Positions 19,939 to 28,044 of a stretch of DNA of 64,000 nt are shown piece by piece. The position numbers and the translations under genes are program-made. This DNA comes from Pseudomonas sp. PB101 (GTDB lineage Bacteria; Pseudomonadota; Gammaproteobacteria; Pseudomonadales; Pseudomonadaceae), in the NCBI RefSeq assembly GCF_009764265.1, contig NZ_RWIR01000073.1, positions 62,001 through 126,000 of the forward strand. The letters run 5' to 3'. Every line of letters starts with the position of its first letter. Within the stretch, counting starts at the first letter, position 1. The notes beneath the pieces are model-generated. The model was not told where the DNA came from, did no database searches, and saw only the letters and a list, made by a program, of their open reading frames with translations.

Positions 19939-21186
19939 ATGCTGAGCTGGGACGAATTCGACAAAGAAGACACGGAAGTAGCAGTCAAGAGCGCCAACGC
20001 TGGCCACGCCACCGAAGCCAACATGGACCGTCTCGACAGCGCCGGCGGTGCCGCCGCCCTGGAAGCCCGTGCCGTGACCGCTGCTGACTCCGCCGCCGTT
20101 GCCCGCGCCAAAGCCGCCCTGGATTCCCTCGACGTCGCCGAAGGCCTCGCCGAACTCGAAGGCGCCTCCGCCCGTGTCGCCGTTGACGAAAAGCGCATGA
20201 TCAACTGCCGCGCCGACCTCAACCAACTCGTACCTTTCAAGTACGACTGGGCCTGGCAGAAGTACCTGGACGGCTGCGCAAACCACTGGATGCCGCAAGA
20301 AGTCAACATGACCGCCGACATCGCCCTCTGGAAAGACCCGGAAGGCCTGACCGACGACGAGCGCCGCATCGTGATGCGCAACCTCGGCTTCTTCTCCACC
20401 GCCGACTCCCTGGTTGCCAACAACCTGGTCCTGGCCGTGTACCGCCTGATCACCAACCCGGAATGCCGCCAGTACATCCTGCGCCAAGCCTTCGAAGAGG
20501 CGATCCACACCCACGCCTACCAGTACTGCATCGAATCGCTGGCCATGGATGAAGGCGAAATCTTCAACATGTACCACGAGATCCCATCGGTCGCGAAAAA
20601 AGCCACCTGGGGCCTGAAATACACCCGCTCGATCTCCGATCCGAAGTTCGAAACCGGCACCGTCGAAACCGACAAAGAGTTGCTGCGCAACCTGATCGCC
20701 TACTACTGCGTTCTGGAAGGCATCTTCTTCTACTGCGGCTTCACCCAGATCCTCTCCATGGGCCGCCGCAACAAAATGACCGGCGTCGCCGAGCAGTTCC
20801 AATACATCCTGCGCGACGAATCCATGCACCTGAACTTCGGCATCGACGTGATCAACCAGATCAAAATCGAAAACCCACATTTGTGGGATGCCGAAATGAA
20901 GGAAGAAGCTTCGCAGATGATCCTGCAAGGCACTCAGCTGGAGATCGAATACGCACGCGACACCATGCCTCGTGGTGTGCTGGGCATGAACGCGGCGATG
21001 ATGGAGGACTATCTGAAGTTCATCGCTAACCGTCGTTTGTCGCAGATTGGGTTGAAGGAAGAGTACCCAGGGACGACTAACCCGTTCCCTTGGATGAGCG
21101 AGATTATGGACTTGAAGAAGGAGAAGAACTTCTTTGAGACTCGGGTTATTGAGTATCAGACTGGTGGGGCTTTGAGCTGGGATTGA
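19939..21186 (+). CDS. nrdB: Class Ia ribonucleotide reductase, beta subunit
   Basis: This 415-residue subunit houses the di-iron/tyrosyl radical that NrdA uses to reduce ribonucleoside diphosphates. The metal ligands and radical tyrosine are visible: Asp in FFSTADSLV (about residue 153), EEAIHTHAY (about 187-195, ending in the radical Tyr), the Glu in VLEGIFFYCGF, and RDESMHLNF. The C-terminal tail ends in TGGALSWD, and the NrdA-docking peptide lies there. An alanine-rich N-terminal extension of about 90 residues precedes the ferritin-like core. An AGGAG site precedes ATG 19939. No nrdA lies nearby, although many Pseudomonas genomes have the two genes close together. Confidence 0.95.
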   Translation: MLSWDEFDKEDTEVAVKSANAGHATEANMDRLDSAGGAAALEARAVTAADSAAVARAKAALDSLDVAEGLAELEGASARVAVDEKRMINCRADLNQLVPFKYDWAWQKYLDGCANHWMPQEVNMTADIALWKDPEGLTDDERRIVMRNLGFFSTADSLVANNLVLAVYRLITNPECRQYILRQAFEEAIHTHAYQYCIESLAMDEGEIFNMYHEIPSVAKKATWGLKYTRSISDPKFETGTVETDKELLRNLIAYYCVLEGIFFYCGFTQILSMGRRNKMTGVAEQFQYILRDESMHLNFGIDVINQIKIENPHLWDAEMKEEASQMILQGTQLEIEYARDTMPRGVLGMNAAMMEDYLKFIANRRLSQIGLKEEYPGTTNPFPWMSEIMDLKKEKNFFETRVIEYQTGGALSWD

Positions 21187-21232
21187 TTCTGGTTTTATTC
21201 GCGATTCGCTAATCGCATTTAAATAGCAGAAC

Positions 21233-21263
21233 TAAAAAGCCCCGATCCAATCGGGGCTTTTTA
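21233..21263. terminator. Bidirectional terminator between nrdB and the methyltransferase gene
   Basis: A 13-bp stem (AAAAAGCCCCGAT paired with ATCGGGGCTTTTT) has T-runs on both strands. It serves nrdB on the plus strand and the convergent dcm-like gene on the minus strand, and marks the left edge of the accessory island. Confidence 0.9.
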
Positions 21264-21290
21264 GTTTCAACAGCCAATCTTTAAGCAAGC

Positions 21291-23009
21291 TTAGGCGTAG
21301 CTCTCTTCACCCTTCGCCTCTTCAGCAAAGCGTTGGTCGTAAACCCTTACCTTGTCGAATAGGATACCAAACACCACTTTCGAGATCTTTGACGCCAGTA
21401 ATGGTGGCACTGCGTTTCCAACTTGATGGAACTGGTCGGTTCTACTGCCTTGGAAGAAATAGTTGTCTGGAAATGTCTGGATACGGGCGGCTTCTCTAAC
21501 AGACAAACTTCGGCATTGAGTTGGGTCGTAGTGGATGAAATAGTGTCCGTCTTTGGAGATATGACTTGTGATAGTTGTGGCATACCTATCTTCAATCTGA
21601 ACTCTAAATCGATCGCTAAACTTTCCTGTTTCCCAGTTCTTATGGTCGGGCGCCAATCCCTTTAGGAAGAATCCCTCATGTCCTTTAGGCGAAGAACCAT
21701 GAAGTTTTGCATACACAGCAGCAAATAGGTATCTACGTAGATCCGTCGGCATATGCCCACGAGACTCATGATTTAGCCAATATTCTAAATTTTCGTCTAA
21801 ATACCATTCGTCCAGGCTCAAACTATTAGTCGAGCCATCATCCTTCGCATCCTTTCTTTTTACCCTTCTCCCACCAGGACTCACCGGCACGTCTGGCCCC
21901 TCAAAGGCTCTAGACAGGTCTTGAAACCCAGACCATAGCTCTACGTTGACAGGATTGGTCTGGCTTTGAATATAATTCAGCTGTTCTGTAACAACATCAA
22001 TCCAGCCTGCTTGGCTGTCCTCGGTTTTTGAAAGACCACTGCGAAGTCTAGGCAGGTTATTTAGCACTTGCCCTACTGAAACCTTTGACTCTTTGCATTT
22101 ATCAGAAGCCAGCTTTACCCAATCATTCGACGCAGGGAGACTATCTGTAGCAATACCTAAAAGGATTACCCGATGCCTTGCTTGGGGAATACCATAATCC
22201 TCCGCCCTAATGATAAAGGCTTTTGGATCAATCTTTTCCACATCCTCACCAGGACCAAAAGAACTGCCAGTTACCAGAGAGTAAATACGGTACTGTTTGC
22301 CCGCCCCCTCTAGATGAAGAGCTTGGCCAGGGTCCGAAAGGTCCTTTAAAATGTTCGAAAATATCCGTTCATTGTTAACCTTGGATGAGAGAATTCCCTT
22401 TACATTTTCCATGACGAACATTGTGGGCTGCCTCTCCCGAATGATTCGCAGGTATTCCTTGTATAGGAAATGTCGGTGGTCTTCCTCTGCCTTGTAATCG
22501 ACCTTGGACTGGTTCCGCGCGCGCCCCACGATCGAATATGCTTGACATGGAGGTCCACCGATCAGCACCCACGGGCGCCTTTCGTTCAGTCCGTCGTTCA
22601 GGGCTTCATCTAGGGTTATATTGCCTTGGTCACTCCCCAGAGTGATGCACTTGGCTTCCTTCCCCGCCAAGTCCCACAGGTACTCTGTATTAACAGAAGG
22701 CTCAAACATGTCTGGGGCTTTTGGATCGTTGCAGAAATTGTAGTATTCAAAAAGCAGGTCTGGTCTTCGCTTTTTGAGCAGTCGATAGAACGCACGTAAC
22801 CGGAGGGTTTGCCAAGCTTTTGGGTCTTTTTCCGCAGAAACAACGATCTCAAAGCGATCCCCCCCACCAGATGAAGTAAAACCTTCCCCAAGCCCTCCAG
22901 GGCCGGCAAAGAGGTCTACGACCTGGATCGGCTCATTGAGAAATCCGATAGGCTCAGGGGTCACATCTTCTGGAAGATTCAGATTTATCTGGGAGTCATT
23001 TATGGACAT
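21291..23009 (-). CDS. DNA cytosine-5 methyltransferase (Dcm-like)
   Basis: This 572-residue type II cytosine-C5 methyltransferase is S-adenosylmethionine dependent. Motifs appear in order: motif I VDLFAGPGGLGEGF (residues 31-44), catalytic PPCQ motif IV (about 153-156, in GGPPCQAYSIVGRAR), ENVKG motif VI (about 200), QARHRVILLG motif VIII, a long target-recognition region, and motif X GNAVPPLLASKIS near 528. The start at 23009 (MSINDSQINLNLPED) was preferred; upstream in-frame starts would run deep into the vsr gene. It is AT-richer than the flanking core genes, which suggests transfer. It is divergent from vsr with an 8-nt overlap. It may protect the host from a partner nuclease of the island. 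Confidence 0.93.
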   Translation of the reverse strand: MSINDSQINLNLPEDVTPEPIGFLNEPIQVVDLFAGPGGLGEGFTSSGGGDRFEIVVSAEKDPKAWQTLRLRAFYRLLKKRRPDLLFEYYNFCNDPKAPDMFEPSVNTEYLWDLAGKEAKCITLGSDQGNITLDEALNDGLNERRPWVLIGGPPCQAYSIVGRARNQSKVDYKAEEDHRHFLYKEYLRIIRERQPTMFVMENVKGILSSKVNNERIFSNILKDLSDPGQALHLEGAGKQYRIYSLVTGSSFGPGEDVEKIDPKAFIIRAEDYGIPQARHRVILLGIATDSLPASNDWVKLASDKCKESKVSVGQVLNNLPRLRSGLSKTEDSQAGWIDVVTEQLNYIQSQTNPVNVELWSGFQDLSRAFEGPDVPVSPGGRRVKRKDAKDDGSTNSLSLDEWYLDENLEYWLNHESRGHMPTDLRRYLFAAVYAKLHGSSPKGHEGFFLKGLAPDHKNWETGKFSDRFRVQIEDRYATTITSHISKDGHYFIHYDPTQCRSLSVREAARIQTFPDNYFFQGSRTDQFHQVGNAVPPLLASKISKVVFGILFDKVRVYDQRFAEEAKGEESYA

Positions 23010-23487
23010 AGTCAGCAAAGAAGTCAGGTCTCGCATGATGGCTGGCATCCGTGGTAGCGATACATCTCCGGAAATAAAAGTCCGGCGCATGCTGCATCGG
23101 TATGGTTTCAGGTATCGCTTGCATCAACGGAATCTACCTGGAAGACCCGATCTGGTGCTCTCGCGTTATCGGGTCTGTATTTTTGTTCACGGTTGCTTCT
23201 GGCACAGACACCCCGGCTGCCGATACGCGACCACTCCGAGAACCAATGACGAATTCTGGCGAACAAAGTTTGACCAGAACGTTGCCAGGGATGCCAAGAA
23301 CAAGGAGAGTTTGTTGGCATCAGGGTGGCGCGTTTTCGAACTGTGGGAATGCGGCATACGTGGGCCGGAAGCCGAAATTATCTGGATCTTGGATGCGATC
23401 AGGGATTGTAATCAAAAATCCGTCTCTTGGCCTGACCTCTTTATGGGTAAAGCATCAGAAATTCGCAGGTCAGCTAAGCCAGACTGA
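23002..23487 (+). CDS. vsr: Very-short-patch-repair (Vsr) family endonuclease
   Basis: The 161-residue nuclease has the Vsr signature: MDIVSKEVRSRMMAGIRGSD, then SPEIKVRRMLHRYGFRYRLH, GRPDLVLSRYRVCIFVHGCFWHRH (metal-binding Asp and His) and a YATTPRTNDEFWRTKF block. In E. coli Vsr nicks T:G mismatches created by deamination of 5-methylcytosine, and vsr genes travel with C5 methyltransferases, as here. A GGGAG site precedes ATG 23002. Its start overlaps that of the methyltransferase head to head, so its promoter must lie within the opposing coding region. Confidence 0.93.
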   Translation: MDIVSKEVRSRMMAGIRGSDTSPEIKVRRMLHRYGFRYRLHQRNLPGRPDLVLSRYRVCIFVHGCFWHRHPGCRYATTPRTNDEFWRTKFDQNVARDAKNKESLLASGWRVFELWECGIRGPEAEIIWILDAIRDCNQKSVSWPDLFMGKASEIRRSAKPD

Positions 23488-23625
23488 CAAAAAGCCTAGA
23501 CGCCGATTCCTAATTTTCTCCGACTTAGCCTTCTCCCAAACGCCAAAAAATTTACGCCGCCCCTCCCTTCCCCCTAGCAAACGTCTTTTACAAGACGACT
23601 ACCAGCAAACCGCCCACAAAAAAAC

Positions 23626-23670
23626 TTGACGACTTAGCAAATATTTACTAAATATTTACTAAATATTCGA
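23626..23670 (+). promoter_or_regulatory. Promoter with overlapping 11-bp tandem repeats
   Basis: TTGACG (23626-23631), a 17-nt spacer and TAAATA (23649-23654) form a good sigma-70 promoter. The tandem repeat AAATATTTACT occurs at 23639-23649 and 23650-23660, with a third partial copy to 23669, covering the -10 region. The helical-turn spacing suggests a repressor or activator site controlling the four-gene operon. Confidence 0.6.
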
Positions 23671-23708
23671 GAAAAACCTGATTTATTTGTAGGATATGTG
23701 AGACCTCA

Positions 23709-23930
23709 ATGTCAGAAAAAAGAGAAAAATTCGTAAGGCTTGCAGAGCAACGTGTAAATCGTGCTCTCAACGACGTCCGTCTGATCGGAAACCTTTCCAA
23801 CAGAAACGCCTACAGCTTTACCGACGAGGACGTAAAAAAGATCTTTAAGACTCTACAGAAGGAGCTGGACCAGGCCAAAGCGCGCTTCTCTGACGCTGAA
23901 AATGCCTCTGGTGGCGACTTCAAGCTGTAG
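23709..23930 (+). CDS. Small helical protein of the GHKL operon
   Basis: This 73-residue charged protein is predicted from its sequence to be mostly helical: MSEKREKFVRLAEQRVNRALN, later DEDVKKIFKTLQKELDQAKARF with heptad-like spacing. It is the first gene of the operon, downstream of the repeat-covered promoter. A weak ribosome site is present. Small proteins of this kind often accompany ATPases in defence operons as adaptors or regulators; no specific function can be assigned. Codon use looks genuine and the gene is spaced 42 nt from the next start. Confidence 0.65.
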   Translation: MSEKREKFVRLAEQRVNRALNDVRLIGNLSNRNAYSFTDEDVKKIFKTLQKELDQAKARFSDAENASGGDFKL

Positions 23931-23972
23931 CAGAAATTGATCTGGATCCACTACTAGTTGGGAGAGTTTATT

Positions 23973-25886
23973 GTGGTTCATTGGCAGTTCCGCCCGCTAA
24001 ATCCGAACGAGACTTCGGGGTCTAGCATTTCAGACGACAATTTCGCGGACGAAGAGCGCACCAGCGTTGAAATTCTCGTCCGCGAAACTCTCCAGAATCC
24101 ATTGGATGCGCGAAGCAGCGAAAGCGTCGTTCGCGTTGAATACAAGCTGGTCACGGTGGACTTAGCCACCACCAAGTTCGCTCGATCCATCTTCTCAGAC
24201 GATTGGATCAAGCACTTCCGGGCCGGCGAACTGATAGAGAGCGATGCACTCCCTGCCGAGATGAGGTTTCTTGTCATCGAGGATTTCGGAACGACCGGTC
24301 TGGAGGGCTGCTACACGGACTCCTCATGTGAGGGCTCGACTGAAAATTGGAATGCATTCTGGTTCCGCGAAGGCGAAGGCGCGAAAACGACAAAATCCAA
24401 TGGTGGGGCTGGTCAAGGAAAAATCACCTTGTACTTGGCTAGTAAGTTGAGAAGCGTTTTTGCCTTAACTAAGCGCAAATCAGATGGCGTCGACCTTCTC
24501 TTCGGCTGCTGCCGCTTCAAACGTAACTACAAGCTGCCCGACGACAATAGGCGCTGGGCAAAGGAAGCAAGGTGGGGAGCAATAAGTAACCCTAACGAAC
24601 TGGCAGTCCCCGTCGACAGAACTCAGATGCTTGACGGAATTAAGGCCGAACTCGGATTAGCTAGGGGAGCAGAAGCCGGCACGACCTTCATTGTCCCTAT
24701 GCCAGCAGAGGACATCACGGAAAAGGCGTTGCGCAATGCCGTGGTCAACGAGTTCTTTTTCGCCATCAATCGTGGTCGCCTAGTGGTGAAAGTCGGCAAT
24801 GTTACATTGGATACGTCAAGTATTGCCGGCGTGGCGGATGACATGGGAGGGGATTGCCGGCTGATCAAGGGTTATCGAGAATTTCTCGCACTAACTGCGA
24901 GGGACGTAAATGTAGCGGCCACAGCCACAGCGAAGGATTCATGGTCGAGAGAAGCGAAGCTGACAGTTAGTGCATTCGAGGAGGCTGAGCTGACATCATT
25001 GAAGGAAAAATTTGGCACCTCCGAAATGGTTTCGGTGGATTTCCTCATCCCAGTCAAAAAGAAACAACCGAAAGAAACTTCAACCGCAAAGTTCCGCGTT
25101 TTCCTCCAGCAAGACGAAAACGCAGAGCAGAGCCAGGAGCTGTTCGTTCGACAAGACTTAGGAATCGACGGCGAAAAGAGATTGAAGGCGGCACGGACCA
25201 TCGTTCCGGTGATGGCGCTTACCTTCATACAGGATCCCAAACTCTCTGATTTGCTAGTGGCAGCCGAAGAACCGACCCATCGCAACTGGAATGCTCGGCG
25301 GCCGAAGGTTGTGGCTCAGTACTTTTCGCCCAATGATGCGCTGAATGCGGTTCGCAACGCAGCGCTTCGACTAGTACAACTGATCTCACCGGAAGGCAAG
25401 AAGGATGAAACAGCCTTGGCGGTTTATTTCGCCGATCCGGCTTCCGAACCTGCCAAACGTTTAGGTGGTGGCGGAGTGACGCCGGAAACACCCAAGGGTG
25501 AGCAACAACCGCCGAAAGAAATTCCGAAGCCAAAATCCAAGCCTGTTGTACTCAAGATTCTCGATGACGGATTCGAGGTTCGTGCGAAAGCAGCAGAAGG
25601 AATCACTTTCCCGATTGATTGCAAGATTACTTTGGCCTACGCCACTGTGGTGGGTGACGCATTCAAGCTGTGGGATGCCGCCGACTTCTGGATCGGTGAT
25701 GATTCGTTGTATCCACGTGAGCATTCAGGGATTTCCGAGCCTGCCACTGCACTAAATACGATGAGCTTCCGCTTGGACGATGAGAACTCTTGGCTGGCAG
25801 TTGACGGCTTTGATCTCAACCGACAGCTTGAAATCCGCGTGAAGTATCAGGAGGTGTCCGATGGGGCAAATAACGAGGACAACTAA
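23973..25886 (+). CDS. GHKL-type ATPase (MutL/MORC/Hsp90-like fold) of a restriction-type operon
   Basis: The 637-residue protein has the Bergerat ATP-binding elements at its N-terminus: ETLQNPLDA (N box, about residues 38-46, normally E..QN..DA), IEDFGTTGL (about 103-111, replacing DNGxGM) and GGAGQGK (about 144-150, the lid glycines). A GTG start at 23973 is preferred because GGGAGAG lies 6-7 nt upstream; a TTG at 23958 is possible. The C-terminal third contains a proline/lysine-rich linker and a beta-rich domain of unknown type. GHKL ATPases next to cytosine methyltransferases and Vsr nucleases are a known theme in prokaryotic restriction-like systems; the role here is inferred. Confidence 0.75.
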   Translation: MVHWQFRPLNPNETSGSSISDDNFADEERTSVEILVRETLQNPLDARSSESVVRVEYKLVTVDLATTKFARSIFSDDWIKHFRAGELIESDALPAEMRFLVIEDFGTTGLEGCYTDSSCEGSTENWNAFWFREGEGAKTTKSNGGAGQGKITLYLASKLRSVFALTKRKSDGVDLLFGCCRFKRNYKLPDDNRRWAKEARWGAISNPNELAVPVDRTQMLDGIKAELGLARGAEAGTTFIVPMPAEDITEKALRNAVVNEFFFAINRGRLVVKVGNVTLDTSSIAGVADDMGGDCRLIKGYREFLALTARDVNVAATATAKDSWSREAKLTVSAFEEAELTSLKEKFGTSEMVSVDFLIPVKKKQPKETSTAKFRVFLQQDENAEQSQELFVRQDLGIDGEKRLKAARTIVPVMALTFIQDPKLSDLLVAAEEPTHRNWNARRPKVVAQYFSPNDALNAVRNAALRLVQLISPEGKKDETALAVYFADPASEPAKRLGGGGVTPETPKGEQQPPKEIPKPKSKPVVLKILDDGFEVRAKAAEGITFPIDCKITLAYATVVGDAFKLWDAADFWIGDDSLYPREHSGISEPATALNTMSFRLDDENSWLAVDGFDLNRQLEIRVKYQEVSDGANNEDN

Positions 25887-26646
25887 TCCCACCCGACTGA
25901 GGCAAATCGACAAGAAGCATTTCGTGGTACGAGTCAGAAATGATTCCTCTAACGGCAGAGTTTTCTGGCTGGACAGCTTCGATTATGGGGCGGCTGATCT
26001 TGATCCTTCCGTGCAACTGGGCTGCATCGTCCATGCTGGAAGTACAGAAGAATACTTCGAACTTGGCCCTTTGTCCGATTTCAAGAAAACGCCTACGAGC
26101 ATCCGGGATATCGCCACCGACAAGCCGTTGAAGTTCAGGTTCATTTTTAACAGACCGGGCGAATCATTGCTCGTCGGATACACGGATGGTGTCAGGGCAT
26201 TGGATGAGGCCGGAAATCTCGGCTCCAGCTTGGTGGACATCGAGCCCACCGATCTGCACGGCATAGCTTGGAAACTTGTACTTCCAGAGGGCAAGGGGGC
26301 CGGCGAAAAACCGAATGTGCTAGTGGAACGATCTTTGTTCCCCACCGCCGTTTCTGCAGTAAATCAACCTTGGTTTGGCGTTCTTGTTATGCCTGAAGTC
26401 ATGCGCCAAGTTGCAATAGCAATAGCAAAAGACCCATCGGCACTCGATGACTCGGAAACTTGGATTGCAGCATGGGCGGACTTCATAGCCGCATTGGGTG
26501 CTAATCCTCCCATCGAGTTCGAGGAAGACGACATTCTAGCTCAAGAGGCTTGGGCCGATGACGTTGTCACGAGGTTCGCAGCAAAGGGAATTTTCAAACA
26601 CCACATGGCTGTGGCTTTGGCAGAGATGGAAGGTGAACAGTCATGA
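25861..26646 (+). CDS. Unrecognised protein, third gene of GHKL operon
   Basis: This 261-residue protein starts at ATG 25861, directly after a strong AGGAGGTG site, and overlaps the GHKL gene by 26 nt. The first half looks beta-rich (repeated short hydrophobic strands, e.g. HFVVRVRNDSSNGRVFWLD), and the second half is helical and acidic (DSETWIAAWADFIAALG; FEEDDILAQEAWADDV). No nuclease or membrane motif was seen. Tight overlap on both sides suggests that it acts in a complex with the GHKL ATPase. I do not recognise the family. Confidence 0.75.
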   Translation: MGQITRTTNPTRLRQIDKKHFVVRVRNDSSNGRVFWLDSFDYGAADLDPSVQLGCIVHAGSTEEYFELGPLSDFKKTPTSIRDIATDKPLKFRFIFNRPGESLLVGYTDGVRALDEAGNLGSSLVDIEPTDLHGIAWKLVLPEGKGAGEKPNVLVERSLFPTAVSAVNQPWFGVLVMPEVMRQVAIAIAKDPSALDDSETWIAAWADFIAALGANPPIEFEEDDILAQEAWADDVVTRFAAKGIFKHHMAVALAEMEGEQS

Positions 26647-27392
26647 CGAGTCAGGTCCGATCACTGAGTGAAGTCGGCATCGCCAAGCTTGCAGCATGGA
26701 TCGACAACCCTACCAGCGCAGCTCCAAAAGAGCTTTTGAAGGACGATACATTTACCGATGTTGTAGATGGTGAATACCAGATCGATTTGTCCAGAAACTT
26801 TTCAACCAGCTTCGAGCTGGGAGAATATTTGGCAAACCAAGTTTTTGTAGGCAACGTGGACCGATTTGCCCTCTTGTCGAATCATGGTATGTGGGCATGG
26901 ATTTCGTTAGTTTTCATCGAAAGCTTGGTGAGTAAAAGTCGAGGCACTGGTGTAGGAAAGCCTTTGGCAAAACCGCACTACATCATGCAGTCTCCGCGAC
27001 TAGCCTACCGCCTGGTTGCTCGAACTGCATGGGACCTGGTAAGTCTACATGGGGCGGCAGCCAAGGTTGCCTTGGGTTCCCTGAGATCACCATGGGGTGA
27101 AATGGCCGAACAGATGACGTCGCGCCAGGAAATCTACGCCCATCGAAGTTTTTGGCCGGTAGCCAATTCGCTCTACGCCATGCCTGATGGTTCGGTAAAA
27201 AAAGGGGTGACTTCTCAGCGCCTGAAGAAAGATCGCTGCGACCCGAAGAGCAAAGCCGGGTTAGGTGGCATCCGTCGCCTACCTTTCACCTTCAGACAAT
27301 TCGAGCGCACTTACAATTTGCGTCAGATGGCCAGCGAGGAAATTGCGACACTGCTGCCGAGTGAGTACGTCAAGTGGCGTGCGGGAAGCTGA
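26643..27392 (+). CDS. Unrecognised protein, fourth gene of GHKL operon (possibly DUF6339-like)
   Basis: The 249-residue protein overlaps the preceding stop by 4 nt (ATGA), so it is coupled. The mostly helical sequence contains a WAWISLVFIESLV segment, an HYIMQSPRLAYRLVARTAWDLV block, an YAHRSFWPVANSLYA block, and ends in a basic FTFRQFERTYNLRQM region with LLPSEYVKW. I have a weak recollection of similarity to DUF6339 proteins of restriction-type operons, not verified. No PD-(D/E)xK or HNH motif is obvious, so the effector nuclease of this module, other than Vsr, is unidentified. Confidence 0.7.
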   Translation: MTSQVRSLSEVGIAKLAAWIDNPTSAAPKELLKDDTFTDVVDGEYQIDLSRNFSTSFELGEYLANQVFVGNVDRFALLSNHGMWAWISLVFIESLVSKSRGTGVGKPLAKPHYIMQSPRLAYRLVARTAWDLVSLHGAAAKVALGSLRSPWGEMAEQMTSRQEIYAHRSFWPVANSLYAMPDGSVKKGVTSQRLKKDRCDPKSKAGLGGIRRLPFTFRQFERTYNLRQMASEEIATLLPSEYVKWRAGS

Positions 27393-27403
27393 TCAAACAA
27401 TCC

Positions 27404-27455
27404 GAAACTGCGCACTCAAAAACAGATTCACCAGAAACTGGTTGTGCGCAGTTTC
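27404..27455. repeat. 12-bp perfect inverted repeat after the GHKL operon
   Basis: GAAACTGCGCAC (27404-27415) is repeated in inverted orientation at 27444-27455, with 28 nt between. It lies 12 nt after the last stop of the operon. It could form a long hairpin at the 3' end of the transcript; no T-run follows, so intrinsic termination is uncertain. Confidence 0.7.
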
Positions 27456-27830
27456 TCACATCGCACAGGAGTGCATGCGAGTCGATTTCTGGCAGAGCAA
27501 GCCTAGTGAAGAATACTGAAAGACATCTCAAAACCCAGCAAACACTAGGCAATTTATAGCTGGTGGGTGACCACTGGGAATGCCATACAAAAAACAGAGA
27601 TTTCCTACGTCTTAAGATCCAATATACGTTCAATGTATGATGCCTAAGGCCTACATACCTTTTGCCTCAAAAGTTTGTCGTTTTTGTAGGGTTGACTATA
27701 CAGCGTTGAGCCCCTAGGCTTTCGATTCGGCGCCTAAGAAACGCCTTAAACCAGAGCGGTCCTCCGCACCCGACAGTCATGCGGCTTTTTTTCGTCTGCG
27801 GTTTCTCTACGTCTGCGAAAAATCCCCGTT
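27456..27830. other. Gene-free segment upstream of the leader ORFs
   Basis: No gene is supported here. The segment is AT-richer than the core genome and ends in a region with short repeated blocks: CCTAAGAAA plus a nearby CCAGAG occurs near 27733-27757 and again near 27924-27942. This is likely the transcribed leader of the Bro-N gene. Confidence 0.5.
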
Positions 27831-27959
27831 ATGTCGGGAGTGGGCGAATACAAGACCCGAAAGGGGAATATGTCCGGCCCGTCTCTGGTGGGTTTCTTAG
27901 CTCCCGACACCCTTAACGAATGCCCTAAGAAAGCAGCCAGAGGTAATGGAAATGCCTGA
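27831..27959 (+). CDS. 42-codon leader ORF A upstream of the Bro-N gene
   Basis: This small frame starts MSGVGEYKTRKGNMSGPSLV and ends at TGA 27957-27959. Its frame is open upstream without a stop back to 27750. A 9-bp inverted repeat (TGTCGGGAG at 27832-27840 with CTCCCGACA at 27901-27909) folds its 5' half. Its stop overlaps the start of the next small ORF in the sequence ATGCCTGA. Whether it is translated is unproven. Confidence 0.35.
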   Translation: MSGVGEYKTRKGNMSGPSLVGFLAPDTLNECPKKAARGNGNA

Positions 27960-28044
27960 CTATCCGACCTTCACGATGAAGGTGAATCGCCGTACCCACA
28001 GATCCAGCCACGCGCTTCCGCTCCAGGAGGCACGCCATGCCTGA
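27952..28044 (+). CDS. 30-codon leader ORF B overlapping the Bro-N start
   Basis: The frame begins MPDYPTFTMKVNRRTHRSSH and ends at TGA 28042-28044, overlapping the Bro-N ATG in a second ATGCCTGA. Its last codons cover the AGGAGG site of the Bro-N gene, so translation of this ORF would directly affect initiation there. The product is basic. Expression is inferred from arrangement only. Confidence 0.35.
   Translation: MPDYPTFTMKVNRRTHRSSHALPLQEARHA

Noticed and set aside
23946..23959. GGATCC followed by ACTAGT, like a cloning-vector polylinker
   Set aside because: The spacing differs from common vectors and the sequence lies within a coherent operon with a proper ribosome site; chance occurrence is more likely.
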